Numbered from the stretch's first letter, positions 10,014 through 21,562 are shown. The stretch is DNA of 64,000 nucleotides from Parietichytrium sp. I65-24A (GCA_012862575.1 BLSF01000007.1:186001-250000), one strand, 5' to 3'. A program made the numbers and translations. Notes: generated from the letters alone by a model not told the origin.

Positions 10014-13000
10014 TTATTTGTCCGTTGGTTCCTGCGCGGGCTTGGTGGCTGCTGCCGCGTCGTCCCCACTGGGAGGGAGCTGCGGCTGCTGCTCCCCGCA
10101 GATGGTCCACACATTGTACTGTGGTGGCAAGAATGCGTTGAAGTCGTTCAAGAGCACGGGGTCGTCGTCAAAGAGGTCACGCGCAGTGGTTACCACCTCC
10201 TCAATACTTTTCGTGCCCCTCTTGAAGTTACCCATGAGCATTAAGAACTCCTTGTACACCTTCGGCTCCTTCTCAAACTTGAGCTTGACCCTCTTCAAGT
10301 ACGAGAGAGCCTTATCGCGCTTCACGGTTTGTTCCTCCTCGTCCTCTTCGTCTTTCTTGCCGCGTTTCTTGCCGCGTTTGCCGTCGTCTGACTCGCCGCT
10401 CGAATCACCACCGCGCTTTCGGCGACGGGATTTGGCATTATCCTGGCCCTCGAAACGCTTGGGTGGTCGTCTTGTGCGGGACCTGCGCAGGTTGAGCTTC
10501 TCCTCGGTGTCCTTGCTCATACTTTCTTTGCCGTCGTCCGAGTCGTCCGAGTCGGAAGAATCTGGATCCATTTTGCCCTTTGGATCAATCAGGCCTTCGA
10601 TGTGCGCAATGCAGCTTCGAGCCAGATAGTTTCGGTCGATCGTGAACTGAAAGTTGTTCGCAGCACGAGTGTCTTCGAGTCTGCCATAACCGCCTTCAAG
10701 CACGGATACTACGCGTCCGTCGCAGCAAACGCTCGCTACCTGAGACACCTGTCCAGCAACCCACATGAAATCTTGCTGTTGCAGGTCAAAACCGTTGCAG
10801 TACTTGCCCATGAAGCGGCCATTTCCGACATCGCGCCTGCTTGCGTCGAACCCAGCCGAGATCAGGATTAGATCTGGCTCAAAGGAGCGTATCGCGGGGA
10901 GCAGTCTCTCCTTGATGATGCGGCGAAACTCCGTGCGGCCAAAGTGGTCAAAGTAGAAACGCTCTGCCCAGGAACGCCTGCCGTCAATATTCTTGCGATA
11001 TCCTCGTCGGCGCCACAGCGGCTGCATTGGGGCGTTGATGATGTTGCCAACCGTGTCGGAGTACTGGCCGGACCCAGGGTAAAACTCAAATTGTGAGGCG
11101 GCACGCTGCGCGTCAAATACGTGTGAAGAAAAAAACAAAATTGGGGGCTGGCCGTGCACACCGTCTTTCGCGTTCTTCTTCAGCGCCTCGCGGTTCACTT
11201 TGGAGACAATCTCTTCGGTACCGTTCCCGTGGTGAACATCAAAATCAACGATCGCTACTCGCTTGATGAGGTCTGGATACTTGTCCATGGCGTGCATGAC
11301 TCCAATCATCACGTTGTTGAATACACAAAACCCGCACGAACTGGCGTTCTGCAAGAGCCCGTTGATTCCGGCGTGGTGGCCCGGAGGCCGGACCACACAA
11401 AATGCATTTCTCTGCAATTTGTTCACCACGCGGTCAATCGCGTGGCAAACTGCTCCGCAGGCGCTCATCGCAGCCTTGAGGGAGCCCGGGGAAAATGATG
11501 TATCGCAATATTCTGGCTTCTTGACATCCTTCTCATCGATCTTCATGAGCTTGCTTTGAATGAGAGGCGTCAGTGGAACTGCATCGGCGATCACTTTCCT
11601 CTCCAAATCGCACACAAATTCCACGTACTCCTTGGAGTGTGCACGCTCAAGCATGTCGCGGGTGGCTTTTGGGAACTGAGAGCTGATGATCACCGCAGTG
11701 GGATCCGAAATTTTATGAATGTTCTTGAGGATGGCGTTGATGCGCTCTGGAGCTTCCCAAATATCCCTCCCGTCCTCTCCAAACGGGATGTGGTCAAAGC
11801 AGTCAGGGTGGTACATGATCAGGGTCTTAAAATACTCGCTGGCTTTGTAAAAGTGATTGTGGATCGAACGCCGCACGTGCTCCGAGTACTGTGCCTTTTG
11901 CATTTTAACCATCGCAGGAGTTCCGCTGCCAACGTCGTCCAGGGAGACTTCCACACCCGCAGCCTCGAAAGCAGTCTCGAACTCGCTGTTGCGGATACAC
12001 AGGATCTTGTGCGGCTCGCAGGTATTTTGCTGGCCGTCTGTTATCTGGCTCAATGTGGAAGCTTTGTCCTTGCGGCGGCGGGCGCGAATGATCTCAGCCG
12101 GAGTCTGGGGCTCTTTCTTGTCCAGGAGAGCTTCCATCTCAGTGTCCCCAAGAGAGCTACTGCGCGGCTCTGTCTTTGGCGGCACTGCCGGAGCTCCGCC
12201 ATTTTTGGTGTAAGAGTCAGTGATAAAGTAGCCCAAGAGAATCTCACAGCACTTTACCCTTCCGTGTCGGGAGGCGAGATGAAGCGGGGTGTCGCCAGAA
12301 TGGTTTTGTACACCAATGTCATCCAGCTTGTCGATAAGCTCCCGGATCACCTTCGTCTGCCCGTGAAGTGCAGCCCAATGCAATGCCGTATTTCCTTTAC
12401 GGTCAAGGGAACTCTTCTTGGCACCGTTCTCGAGCAAATACCGCACTAGCTCGGGATCGATTTTCTCCTCGTCACACGAGACCGCAATCATTAACGGAGT
12501 GAATCCGTCCTTGCCGCCCTCATGATTAATCACCTCCAGCTGGCGTTCTTTTTCGGTGATCCCGCTCAAAAGCGACTTCACACCTTCAAAGTCCGCCTCG
12601 AGGACCACCTTGCGAAGCTTGATGCAGTCTGAGTCCAACACATTTTTGCCTTCCGCTGTGGCATCAGGGACAATACCAGCAACATTGAAATCCTTGTCGA
12701 TCGGCTTGATCAATCCTTCCGGCGACGCCACCTTGAGGCCCGTGGAAGAAGCCGGCAGTTCGGTGGGTCCTCCAATGCCACCGACCTCGATCTTCAAACC
12801 ATTCGCACCGTCCACGGTGCGTTCAAAATTGGCTACTTCTTCAACACAGGCTTTTCGGGGCGAATAGCTCGTGTCGTCTCGAGCCTTTCGCTCGCGCTGC
12901 GCGACATCATCTTCCTCATTATTGTCCTCATCTTCGTCCATGTCGGACCCTTTGGCGTAGCTCTGGCTATCATCATCTTCCTCTCCTTCCCCGGCGGGAT

Positions 13001-13046
13001 CTAGCTTTTTTGGCAAGTCCGTCGAAAGAGACAGTGCCCTCTGCAT
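10014..13046 (-). CDS. Ankyrin-repeat histone deacetylase with C-terminal PAH (Sin3-type) domain, 1010 aa
   Basis: Removes acetyl groups from lysines, most likely on histones. Seen in order: acidic N-terminus (20-50); three ankyrin repeats (about 179-275; DGFTPLMIA, GNTALHWAA, GDTPLHLAS); class II-like deacetylase domain (about 410-820) with RPPGHHAG (His557/His558), metal ligands in DFDVHHGNGT (Asp603, His605) and SAGFDAS (Asp734), and LEGGYG with a Tyr at 787. All catalytic residues expected for an active zinc deacetylase are present. An Asp/Ser-rich and Lys/Arg-rich nuclear-import-like region (830-905) follows. Residues 911-978 (ALSYLKRVKLKFEKEPKVYK to FNAFLPPQY) closely resemble a paired amphipathic helix of Sin3, the corepressor that normally recruits HDACs as a separate protein. 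One exon; the ATG is the first Met of the frame. Confidence 0.9.
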   Translation of the reverse strand: MQRALSLSTDLPKKLDPAGEGEEDDDSQSYAKGSDMDEDEDNNEEDDVAQRERKARDDTSYSPRKACVEEVANFERTVDGANGLKIEVGGIGGPTELPASSTGLKVASPEGLIKPIDKDFNVAGIVPDATAEGKNVLDSDCIKLRKVVLEADFEGVKSLLSGITEKERQLEVINHEGGKDGFTPLMIAVSCDEEKIDPELVRYLLENGAKKSSLDRKGNTALHWAALHGQTKVIRELIDKLDDIGVQNHSGDTPLHLASRHGRVKCCEILLGYFITDSYTKNGGAPAVPPKTEPRSSSLGDTEMEALLDKKEPQTPAEIIRARRRKDKASTLSQITDGQQNTCEPHKILCIRNSEFETAFEAAGVEVSLDDVGSGTPAMVKMQKAQYSEHVRRSIHNHFYKASEYFKTLIMYHPDCFDHIPFGEDGRDIWEAPERINAILKNIHKISDPTAVIISSQFPKATRDMLERAHSKEYVEFVCDLERKVIADAVPLTPLIQSKLMKIDEKDVKKPEYCDTSFSPGSLKAAMSACGAVCHAIDRVVNKLQRNAFCVVRPPGHHAGINGLLQNASSCGFCVFNNVMIGVMHAMDKYPDLIKRVAIVDFDVHHGNGTEEIVSKVNREALKKNAKDGVHGQPPILFFSSHVFDAQRAASQFEFYPGSGQYSDTVGNIINAPMQPLWRRRGYRKNIDGRRSWAERFYFDHFGRTEFRRIIKERLLPAIRSFEPDLILISAGFDASRRDVGNGRFMGKYCNGFDLQQQDFMWVAGQVSQVASVCCDGRVVSVLEGGYGRLEDTRAANNFQFTIDRNYLARSCIAHIEGLIDPKGKMDPDSSDSDDSDDGKESMSKDTEEKLNLRRSRTRRPPKRFEGQDNAKSRRRKRGGDSSGESDDGKRGKKRGKKDEEDEEEQTVKRDKALSYLKRVKLKFEKEPKVYKEFLMLMGNFKRGTKSIEEVVTTARDLFDDDPVLLNDFNAFLPPQYNVWTICGEQQPQLPPSGDDAAAATKPAQEPTDK

Positions 13047-15359
13047 TTTGCCTTGATTCTTCGCGTTCTTGTGCTCACTCTCTCACGGAATACTAGGTAT
13101 CAAAGGATTTTTTTTTAAGCCTGTGAAACTCAATCTCACACACTAATGCAGCAGATCTATGTGCACACTCCAGCTGTCCGCCACACGCCACGATCCTGCG
13201 CTACACGAGGATCGCAAATTGGAAACAATTCGCGTAGACGCGGCCGTGAAGGGAAACCGGGGGTGGAAATCCCGCCCAAAAAAGTCCGAAATTCCGAGTT
13301 CTTCCCAGCCTGGACGTTGAACAGACAAGTTCCGCGAACGAAAATCGCGTGCGCCGGTTCCCTTTGCCCTAGCGCGCGCGTACGACTGCCTCGCGTTACC
13401 AGCTCGGAACCGGGAACCAGAGGTCTGCGCTCGGCGCAGGGTCCGCGGAACAGACAACGGCGTTCCGCGACGGATGCCTTCCTCCTGTCCTAGAGAACCG
13501 GGATGCTCTGCCCGGGCGGATCCCGTACCGCGCTGGATCGACGAGAACCCGCTCCAGAACCGACGGCCGACCTCTCTCTCTACGCGCGGACACTCTCCCG
13601 CACCACTAGCTTTTTCACCTACACACACCTTACCGCCAGCACTCGCGACCGCGCACCCGCCTCCCTCTCTCCTTCCCTTCTTCTCCCTCTCTAACTTCCA
13701 TAACCTCGATCCCTGTTTCCATCTCTCCTACGCCCACCGCTAGCCCCCACCTACTCAGGGTTAGCGTGGAGTAAGACTCGGATACAACTCCGCCTCGAGG
13801 GTTAGGCGAGACTTAGGCGTGGTTATTGAGGGGCTAGTGCTGTCTAGGTTCTTTGCGGGACCTTGGTTCCTATGCGGTTTGTTAGGATTGAGTGGGAGTG
13901 GGTAGGGGGGAGTTAGGATCTGAGTAGCGGGTTGGGGAGGTTAGTGTTTAGTGGGGCCGAGCGAATAGGCCTTGCTGGGTCGTGGGGCGAGGTTTAGCTT
14001 ATGCGGTCCAGTAAGTGAAGGCTTACCGAGGACCGGAAGAACAAGAGAAGATGAACATGTTCTCCCTACCGGGTAACTATTCCTTCGCGTACAAGTTCAG
14101 AGAGAACGCGACGAACAACCCGGTGCCATAGACCTTCTCAGCCAAAACATTAGAAGCCGAGAGGACGTGTTTTTAAAGTAGCCGGGCAAATTCTCCCGCA
14201 AAACTACGACAGCCTGGCGGTGTAGCTTAAAATACCAAGGTTCGCAGGTGGTTTGTTGCTCTCCCAATCACATTTATGTGTGGAGAAAAGAGGGAAAAAA
14301 GGAGAGAGATAGAGAGAAAGTAAAGAGAGAGGGAGAGAGAGAGAAAGAGAGGGAAGCAGCCCGCAGGCGGAAGGACTGCTAGCGCCCGAAGAAAGGAAAA
14401 TAATAAGCCAAATTGCACTCCACCCTGTCGTTTCATTCACTCCTTCTTGGTCTTCTCCGTGTTCTTGGTTCGACGACGCCGCGGAGATTGAGAAATGAAA
14501 ATTAATTTAGTGTTTCTAATTAGTTTCAATCCGTCATCCGCTCACGAAGCGGCTTCCTGCGCGCAAAGAAACACCGCTTTCAGCTGGCCTGGCCAAGCAG
14601 TTGTGGGCGATCTTCAAAGGATTAAAAGGCCACCGCCGGTGCATGCCTGCAGGGAAGCCGAATCCAACGCGGGTGGCGCGTAAGACGGAGTGGCCAAAAA
14701 TGCTGTTTCTCTACCTTCTCGCTGCTGGATGAAAGCGCCCTCTGCGCAAACCGCGAGACCAGGCTGGGATCGCGCAGTTTGCCTCGCGCTCTGGTGCCGC
14801 TTCGCGGCGAAGGAGGGCGCGCATCGCGGGTTTGAACCAACCGCGCGCCGCTGGTTTGCATTCACCATGCAAGCCGGCCGACTCTCCAATTTTGACAGGA
14901 ACCCGAAATAGAGAGGAAAACGAACAAGGAACTAGTTCTTCCTGCGTCCCGGTTCTCGCTCATTAAGCCAAGCGGTAGTAAGGTCGTGGTTCTTGGAACA
15001 ATAAGGTCTCGGTAACCGTGACGTTCGTCGTCGAAACGAACTCGAACGAGAATCAAGGCCTGCAAATTTTCTGAGTTCGCTTCGCTATAGTTCGCAGCTG
15101 CCTAGTCCACAATGTGTCTGCACCACGGTGTTCAAAGCTGGAGAGACCTTTCTAATTTTTTTAAAAGTACAAAAGAAAAAAAAGAAAAAGACTGACTTGA
15201 AAAGGGTGTTATTTTGTACTCACAAAAGCGCTACGGATCGGTTCATCAGAGCAGAACTAACTTCACCAGGCATGGCAAAATGAAAGGTCGGAAGGGGTGT
15301 AAAACAAGAGAGGAATGCGCGGCTCCGCATTAGACTGCTGAGCCCATTCTGTCATGCTC
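13047..15359. other. Intergenic region with GC-rich and GA-rich stretches
   Basis: About 2.3 kb upstream of the HDAC gene. It is C/T-rich near 13560-13750, G-rich near 13760-13990, and has a GA microsatellite at 14278-14356. A GC-rich inverted motif (GCGCGC on both sides) lies near 14818-14849. It was inspected as a possible tRNA and rejected. No coding gene is supported. Confidence 0.5.
14278..14356. repeat. GA microsatellite
   Basis: Imperfect GA/GGAA tract of about 75 bases, not attached to an identified gene start. Confidence 0.75.
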
Positions 15360-15662
15360 TTACACAAAGCGAGGGGTGGTCTCAACCTTTCTGGCAAAGA
15401 AGGATCCGCGTGGGTAGGTCACAGTCTCGCAGCGCAGAGAAGACTGTGCAAAGAAGCTTGGGGTGGAGAGCTGCTCAATGCATGGGCGGAAAACGGTTGG
15501 CTTAAAGATCTTGGTGAGAAATGGCACCTGCTTCACAACGGACTCGCCCTTGAGAATACTTGGGTAGGACGAGGATCCGCTCGCCTGCTTCAAAATTGCC
15601 TTCACCGAACGCTTTGGCGCAGCCAGAGCGGTGAACAAGAATGGACGGGCCAATACTGTCAT
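15360..15662 (-). CDS. Small basic protein, unknown, 100 aa
   Basis: I do not recognise it. A clean 100-codon frame starts at an ATG with a good context (AAGTAAAAATGA) and uses C/G-ending codons (CTC, AAG, ACC) like the certain genes nearby, unlike surrounding noncoding DNA. The start (MTVLARPFLFTALAAPKRSV) is hydrophobic then basic, compatible with a mitochondrial presequence or short membrane anchor; the rest is rich in Ser, Lys and Phe with a KVETTPRFV end. A second hydrophobic open stretch lies just upstream in another frame, so a 5' exon cannot be excluded. Function unknown. Confidence 0.5.
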   Translation of the reverse strand: MTVLARPFLFTALAAPKRSVKAILKQASGSSSYPSILKGESVVKQVPFLTKIFKPTVFRPCIEQLSTPSFFAQSSLRCETVTYPRGSFFARKVETTPRFV

Positions 15663-16655
15663 TTTTACTTGTTTGTGAAAAAGTTGTGTATCCGTGCGTC
15701 AACTGTGACAAGCCAAACAAAGTGCACCAGCACAGCCCCACAAAGAGAATATTGACAAAGCAAACCACAAAAGTCAGAATCAGCACCTCTTCTTCCAACG
15801 CGCAACACACTTAACCCCAGGCGTCGGCGCATGCATAGCGGCGACCCTCAACGTCACGAACCCCACAGCGAGCAGCCTCAATAACTTCCGTTCGCATCAC
15901 CACATTCAAATGTCACTCCGATCCCATCCACCATCTACTCCCGCGCCAGCCTACGTCCAGAGTCCGCGGCCAATACCCCGCCCTCCCCATCCACGCCAAC
16001 GGCCACTTACGCTTCCACACGAGACAAAAGTCAATCACACTGCCAACGTCGAAGCAGAGACTCTTTCGCGCAGCAACCCCTACTCTGCCAACTAGCAGTC
16101 TCTGTTTCTCCTGTTCCGCCGCACGCACTTCTCGCCGGCTGCAGAGTCCCTGGTCTCCACCCTCGAAATACGCCCTCGCGCTGCAGTAAACGGCACCCTC
16201 CCGTCTATTCGTGAGCAGTTCTCTCTTAGGGCTAGGTTTTCTCGCCCCGGCGGCATCCCGACTGCGGAACGCCTTCCGCTTCTCCGGGCGTTCTCCGAGG
16301 GCATCTTCCAGGCACTTTGTCAAGCCCACCATTTTGTGTGGCTCTGGCCATCCTACCCATCCTCCCACCAACTCCTACCCACACGGGCAAGGAACGAAAC
16401 GAGCATTCTTCGAGTGGTTGGTGGAGCACGGAGACCCGGGCTCTAGCACCCGCTACCCTCAACCATAAGCAGAAGAGTGGTGAGAGTGCCGAGCGAGATA
16501 GACGGGGCGTACTGCCGGCTACCCCCTTCCCCTAGCCCAGACACAGAGAGAGAGAGTGAGAGAGAGACACACACAGAGAGAGAGAGAGCAAGAGGAAGAG
16601 GTGGGTCTGCCGTGTAGTTTGTTGTTGTGGTTGGTGACGAGAGAGCAGCGCCAAG
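15663..16655. other. Divergent intergenic region and eL18 leader
   Basis: About 1 kb between the small minus-strand gene and eL18. It ends in the GA-repeat leader of eL18 (16540-16591). A minus-strand open frame at about 15913-16371 looks weakly exon-like and ends near a GTAAGT, but has no recognisable product. Confidence 0.45.
16540..16591 (+). repeat. GA/CA microsatellite in the eL18 leader
   Basis: Runs of GAGAGA and CACACA end about 65 bases before the eL18 ATG on the coding strand, the same arrangement seen before eL37 and eIF2-alpha. Confidence 0.8.
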
Positions 16656-17441
16656 ATGGTAAGTGCGAAGAGGAGGGTGACGTGTGGAAGCAATACATGC
16701 GAGCGTGGTTTGTGAGGGAAGCGTAGCTGCTGCGAGCGAAGGCAACCGCCAAGTGGTTAATGTGCGCGGCGGAGTTGGTGGTGGGGATTTGCGGATGGTG
16801 TATGGCGTTAATGTGGAGAGGTGCGTGCGTGGGTGGATGCGATTGAGTGAGCGGTAACTGACGAAAGCGTGGATGGTGATGCACAGGGAATTGATCTCGT
16901 AGCAGGAGGCCGCAAGGTCGGGCACAAGCGCCGTACCGCGCCAAAGTCTGATAATGTATACCTTGCATTGCTTGTGAAGCTTTACAAGTTCTTGGCAAGG
17001 CGCACGGAAGCCAAATTCAACAAGCAGGTGCTCCAGCGCCTGTTTCTCAGCAAGGTGAACAGACCACCTATGCCAATCAGCAAGGTCGCAAAGCATCTCA
17101 AGGAGGGAAAGACCGCTGTTGTCGTCGCTACCGTGACTGATGACATTCGCATGATGGATGTGCCAAAGATGCGTATCTGCGCTCTCCGCTTTACAGAGTC
17201 CGCTCGCGCTCGCATTGTTCAGGCTGGAGGTGAGTGCCTCACCTTTGACCAGCTCGCTCTTGAGGCACCAAAGGGCGAGAAGTGCTCCCTTCTGTGCGGA
17301 CGCAGGTCCTCCCGTGAGGCTGTCAAGCACTTTGGAACCCCAGGAAGCCCAAATAGCCACGCTAAGCCATACGTCCGCAGCAAGGGCCGCAAGTTCGAGC
17401 GTGCTCGTGGCCGCAGGAGGAGCTGTGGATTCAAGGTCTAA
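16656..17441 (+). CDS. RPL18: 60S ribosomal protein eL18, with an intron directly after the ATG
   Basis: Structural protein of the large ribosomal subunit. Exon 1 supplies only the start codon (16656-16658, in CCAAGATG). An intron with GTAAGT donor runs 16659-16886 and ends GCACAG. Exon 2 (16887-17441) begins GGA ATT GAT, giving [11 protein letters not shown], which matches the MGID/MGVD start of eL18. The 185-residue product is collinear with the family: [56 protein letters not shown]-type motif. An in-frame ATG inside the intron (16869) would give a wrong N-terminus, so the spliced start is preferred. GA repeats precede the ATG. Confidence 0.95.
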
Positions 17442-17927
17442 ATTTGGTGGCTTTCTATTGATGTCCCTGAGCCGACTGTGTCCAGCGTGGGCCAGAAAGT
17501 TCTTGGAGCTCGAACGGAATGCCTCCGGTTTAGTATTTTTTCACGTCAATAACTCTAAACATCTTCTCCCATACATGGAATTGACCTGTTTCTCGCCTCT
17601 TCTTTTCATCTGACTTTGATTGTCCTTCTCTCTTCACAACCATAAGTTGCGCTTCCCTTCAGTTTACCACCTTCTCTGAGATCCTTTGGAAGGCGCCACA
17701 ACTTATCTTGATAGATAGAGAAGAGAAAAGAAAAGACTCTTTCTGTCATCATTTCTTATTTTTTAGTTCGCTACTACTTTCTGCAAGCGGCAAAAATCTT
17801 CACCGCGAGTAAATAAACCTATCCTGCGATACTGGTCATACATCCCAACAATAATATTCAATCAAGACATCGAATCGTGCATCGAGAATTCTGGCAGGGA
17901 CATTTTGGAGCTAAAAATGTTGAGTCT
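17442..17927. other. Convergent 3' region
   Basis: About 0.5 kb between the ends of eL18 and the TRP-like channel gene, T-rich and A-rich, containing only 3' flanking sequence (TAAATAAACC near 17809). Confidence 0.5.
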
Positions 17928-20900
17928 TTAATCGTGAGAGACGACTGTGGCCGCTGCCTGGTTTGCTTGCACCACTTTGCGTAACTCGGACAGTTCTTTA
18001 GCCATCTCGGTCTGGGAAGCCACTATCGTCTGAAGGATGGAGAGCACCTGCTTACACTGTTTGCATTGCTTGCCGTTATCGCCAGGTGCGGATCCTCCAG
18101 CGATACTCGAAGAGAAGACCGGCAATTGCGAACTGGAGCGGGGCATCTGCGTGCTTCTCTCGTAGTTCCTCAAGCCTGGCGAAGTGAGCGTTGGCGCTCG
18201 CGAGAGTGACGGAGACGCGGACATGCCAAGAACATAACTGGAACTTGTGCGAAGCTTTTCGCTTAAACTCTTTGGAACACCGGAGCCCGCATAGTCGTCG
18301 TTAGGCTGGCCAACAATGTGTCTCAAAAGCTCTCTCCTATCTTCTTCGTAAGCGAACGAGCCCACCAAAATGAGCTCACTTTTATCATGCAAGTTCTTCA
18401 CAGCATCGTCCAGCAAATTGTCACTGTCTTTTACCTCCTCGACGGACTCTGTTTCCACTGTTGAAAATGAGCCTTCCAAAGAAGAACTTAGGAGACTCTC
18501 TGGCACCCAACCCGGGCTAGGCCCAACTGTACCCACCAGCGTGTTGCGGCGGACAGTTCCGTAGTCGGTGTATCCAGGGTCCAGCTCTTTCGACTCCTTC
18601 CTGACTCTTTGGTCTTCCCGAATTGGCATGCCAACGTCCTCAGGATACAAAAACGAAGTCGATCGTCTGAGCTTTTTCCAGCTTTTGAACATCCAGTAGC
18701 GCATGCGATGGAAGCGGCCCCCATGCTTGCGAACAAACTGGACACACTCCTCGATATATCCCCTTGGAAGCTCGAGCAACACCGTTCCATCAGCCAGCTC
18801 TTTTACAAAGTGCCTGGAGTCTCCGGGAGGAAGGTACTCTCCACCTGACTCTATAAGTTGGTCCGTCCAGGAGTACATCAACGACGTTTGTGCCATCTCA
18901 TACTGTTCGTAAAAGAGTATCAGTCTTGCCTTCTGAAGAAGATACTGCGCCTTCGAGTTGGCATAGATTTCCTCGTATTTGTTCGTCATGACTGCGCAAA
19001 TGAGCTGGAAGGTCACCAACGAAACAATGAACATGTATACCCCGATCGTCAGAAAGCCAAAGTATTTTCGATACGTGACCTTCTCCTCCACCAAATTGCT
19101 GACATCCAAATTGAATGTAAAGAAAAAGAGCGTGATCCAGCTCATGCTAAAGGTCCCGTACTCGCTATCGTCAGAACTTCTGTACAACAGTCGAATTGAG
19201 TGACTAAAGCCCGTAATCAAGACAAACACAAGCAAAAAGTAAATGTAGTTGCTTGCAATCATGCTCCGGATCGTGCATAGAGGAACTCCGATGGACTTGA
19301 ATCCCTCGCCAAAGGACAGCGCTCGATAGAACAACTGAGGCGATGTCAGCGCTACCATCACATCCGCCACATCATACAACACCGGTACATTTGGCACGCA
19401 CCGCAAAATTTGCGAGATGAGGATGAAGACGTGCGGGAGCATGTAATAAGGCTCGTTTCGAAGCCTGCAATGCAAAACTCGCGAGAGGGAATTCCCAGTC
19501 CCAGTAAGATGTCCCGAGAGTTTTGCTTGCACAAATTGGATTTTGATATACCGGACATTGATGTGGCAGAGGAAGACATTTGCCAATACCAAACCCAATC
19601 GCGCCCACTTGGCCCACGTGCTCTCCGCGAAAATGCCCGTCTTAGGTGAGAAAATTGTCAAGTCGATATAACTTGGCGTAGTCAACGTCGTGAGGAGCAC
19701 CAAAAGAATGAACACAACATGCACCAAGAACTCAAAATATAAGATCTCTCGCGTGAAGAGCACCCATCGCAAATTCATCAGGTATTGGACGACGGGGTGA
19801 CTCACCAGCTCGGCTTGGTCGTAAAAGACCATCTGCTTGACAGCAAAACTGCTATTTGGAATCGTACCTAGCAAGCTTGTGTTGTACGAGTAAATTCGGG
19901 AATCGTTTTCCCAGTACAAAAACGTTCTCTGCTTGTTCAAGACCTTCAGCGCCAAAGCAGGCCTCTCTTTCACCATTACCTCAAAGAAGGTGGAATAAAA
20001 CTCCTCTCCAGAAAAAGACGAGGAGAATAGGCTGGGCGTGCGAGCGCTGCTTCTCCGACTGGATAAAAGCTCCGGCCGCCGTGTCGAGGCATCAGCTTTC
20101 TTTTTATCCGCCGCACTGTTTGAGTGTCCAGGCCCGCCCGTAATGAACGCCTTCTTTAGAGTTTGCCACCGGTCCCGCGCTCGATTGTGCAACGAAAGCC
20201 GCTTTGCGACTTCCTGTGCATCGGAAGTGCCTCTCGAATTTTTACGTGTAGTCTGGTAGTTTTCTAGCTCCTCCGCACCTTCGCCCTCCGAGTCCGAGTC
20301 GATCAGAGGCTCCTCAACAGACGACGATCTGCTAAAGTAGGTTCTTCGAGAGAGATCAAGCAGGTAGAGCGCCACGTCTAGTTGCGAGTCCTCCACGGCT
20401 CTGTTGGCAGCTTCCTCCAGAGGCAGCTTCCCCTCATCGTTCGCGACGTCCAACTTGGCGCCATGCTCCACAAGGTACCTCGCCGTTGGGATCGATTGCA
20501 CCATGTGTAGCGCGGTGTTGCCAGAAAAGTTTCTGTACTGGACATCTGCTCCTGCCTCTACCAAAATCTTCACCACGCGAAGGTTGTCCGCCGCAACAGC
20601 CCACTGGAGAGGAGTGGAGCCATTGAACTTTGTGCGAGCGTCAACCTTGGCTCCGCGACTAATTAGATACTTGATCAAGCTCGGCCTATTGTTGTGTGTA
20701 TGCGTGTGAAGCGGGGTTCTGCGGGTATTCGGAAACAAAAGTCATCAGGATTTGATCTGCTCGAGGGTTGTTCCAAGATTTCAACTTACTGTCCATTTAG
20801 GCCCTCCGTGTCAATTTCAATTCCGTACTGGAGAAGCGTAGCGACCACCTCCACGGAGGACGCCACGTGCAAAGCATTCAGGCCATACGTGGGCGAGTCT

Positions 20901-21562
20901 TTCACCGGGTTGAGCTGCGCAATCTCTGTAGGGGACATACGCTCGAGCATCTTCTTAAGCAATGTTAAGTTGCCACTCACAGACGCGGCCATCAATCTGA
21001 AAAATTGCGGCTCGGAACCCGTGACCAGTGAGTCACAGCGCACTTCAAGCCTGTCCTCCCGAAGATCATACCCGCTCACGTTTCTCATCAATCTAAATTG
21101 GCCGGGTAGGCCGATAGTGTCTGCTACCTCGTCACCGTCCTCATCTTCGTCATCATCGTCACTCCCGACCCCTGTACCATTGTTAAACCTTCCACTGGTC
21201 AGTAGCGTCATCGGCGCCGGCCCAGCGCTCATTGGATGTCTTTTGAAGCGAACCGGTTGAACTGGAGGGAGACTGGGCGGAAGACCTTCCTGACCACCTT
21301 GCGCAGAGCCGGATCCCGTCGCAAGCCTCACGGCATCCGAGCCTTCTTTGTGCTCGTGAGGCGAGTTGCTTTGCAGCCCTAGCCCTGCCCACTCCATCGC
21401 CTCGTCTCCACTATCAGCACGGCCATCATCGTCATCATCGAACAGAGGGAGCGCACTTATGGAATCGCTTGAAGTATTTGATGTTTGCGATTCCAACTGG
21501 TGCAGCTCGCCAACAGCATCTGACGCGCGGCGCAGCGACGCCGACAATGGTCTATCTGGCAT
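17928..21562 (-). CDS. Ankyrin-repeat TRP-like cation channel, two exons, 1187 aa
   Basis: Exon 1 is 21562-20790 and exon 2 is 20718-17928. The 71-base intron (20719-20789) has a GTAAGT donor and CCGCAG acceptor. Splicing rebuilds an ankyrin repeat exactly across the junction (GLNGQTPLH), strong support for it. Order: Asp/Ser-rich cytosolic start; four or more ankyrin repeats (GLNALHVAS, GSTPLQWAV, GNTALHMV); then six hydrophobic segments, with S1 in FLVHVVFILLVLL, S5 in YIYFLLVFVLITGF, a pore region and S6 ending TFQLICAVMTNKYEEI, placed like the S6 LLNLLIAMMNNTY of TRP channels. The C-terminus has a KQCKQ motif and coiled coil (LSILQTIVASQTEMAKELSE), probably for tetramer assembly. Likely a calcium-permeable sensory channel; subfamily and gating stimulus cannot be read. 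Confidence 0.85.

Noticed and set aside
11556-12449. Plus-strand frame of 297 codons inside the HDAC gene
   Set aside because: Antisense shadow of the clear ankyrin-HDAC gene.
14818-14849. Possible tRNA: GC-rich arm with GGTTTGAACC-like loop
   Set aside because: The flanking GCGCGC arms pair with each other, no anticodon arm or acceptor stem can be built around it, and there is no tRNA-like D-loop.
15913-16371. Minus-strand frame of 152 codons as a 5' exon of the small gene at 15360
   Set aside because: No convincing donor/acceptor pair joins it in frame, and the product is not recognised; kept only as a note.
16443-17360. Minus-strand frame of 305 codons over eL18
   Set aside because: It is the antisense of eL18 and of its GA repeat; composition is not protein-like.
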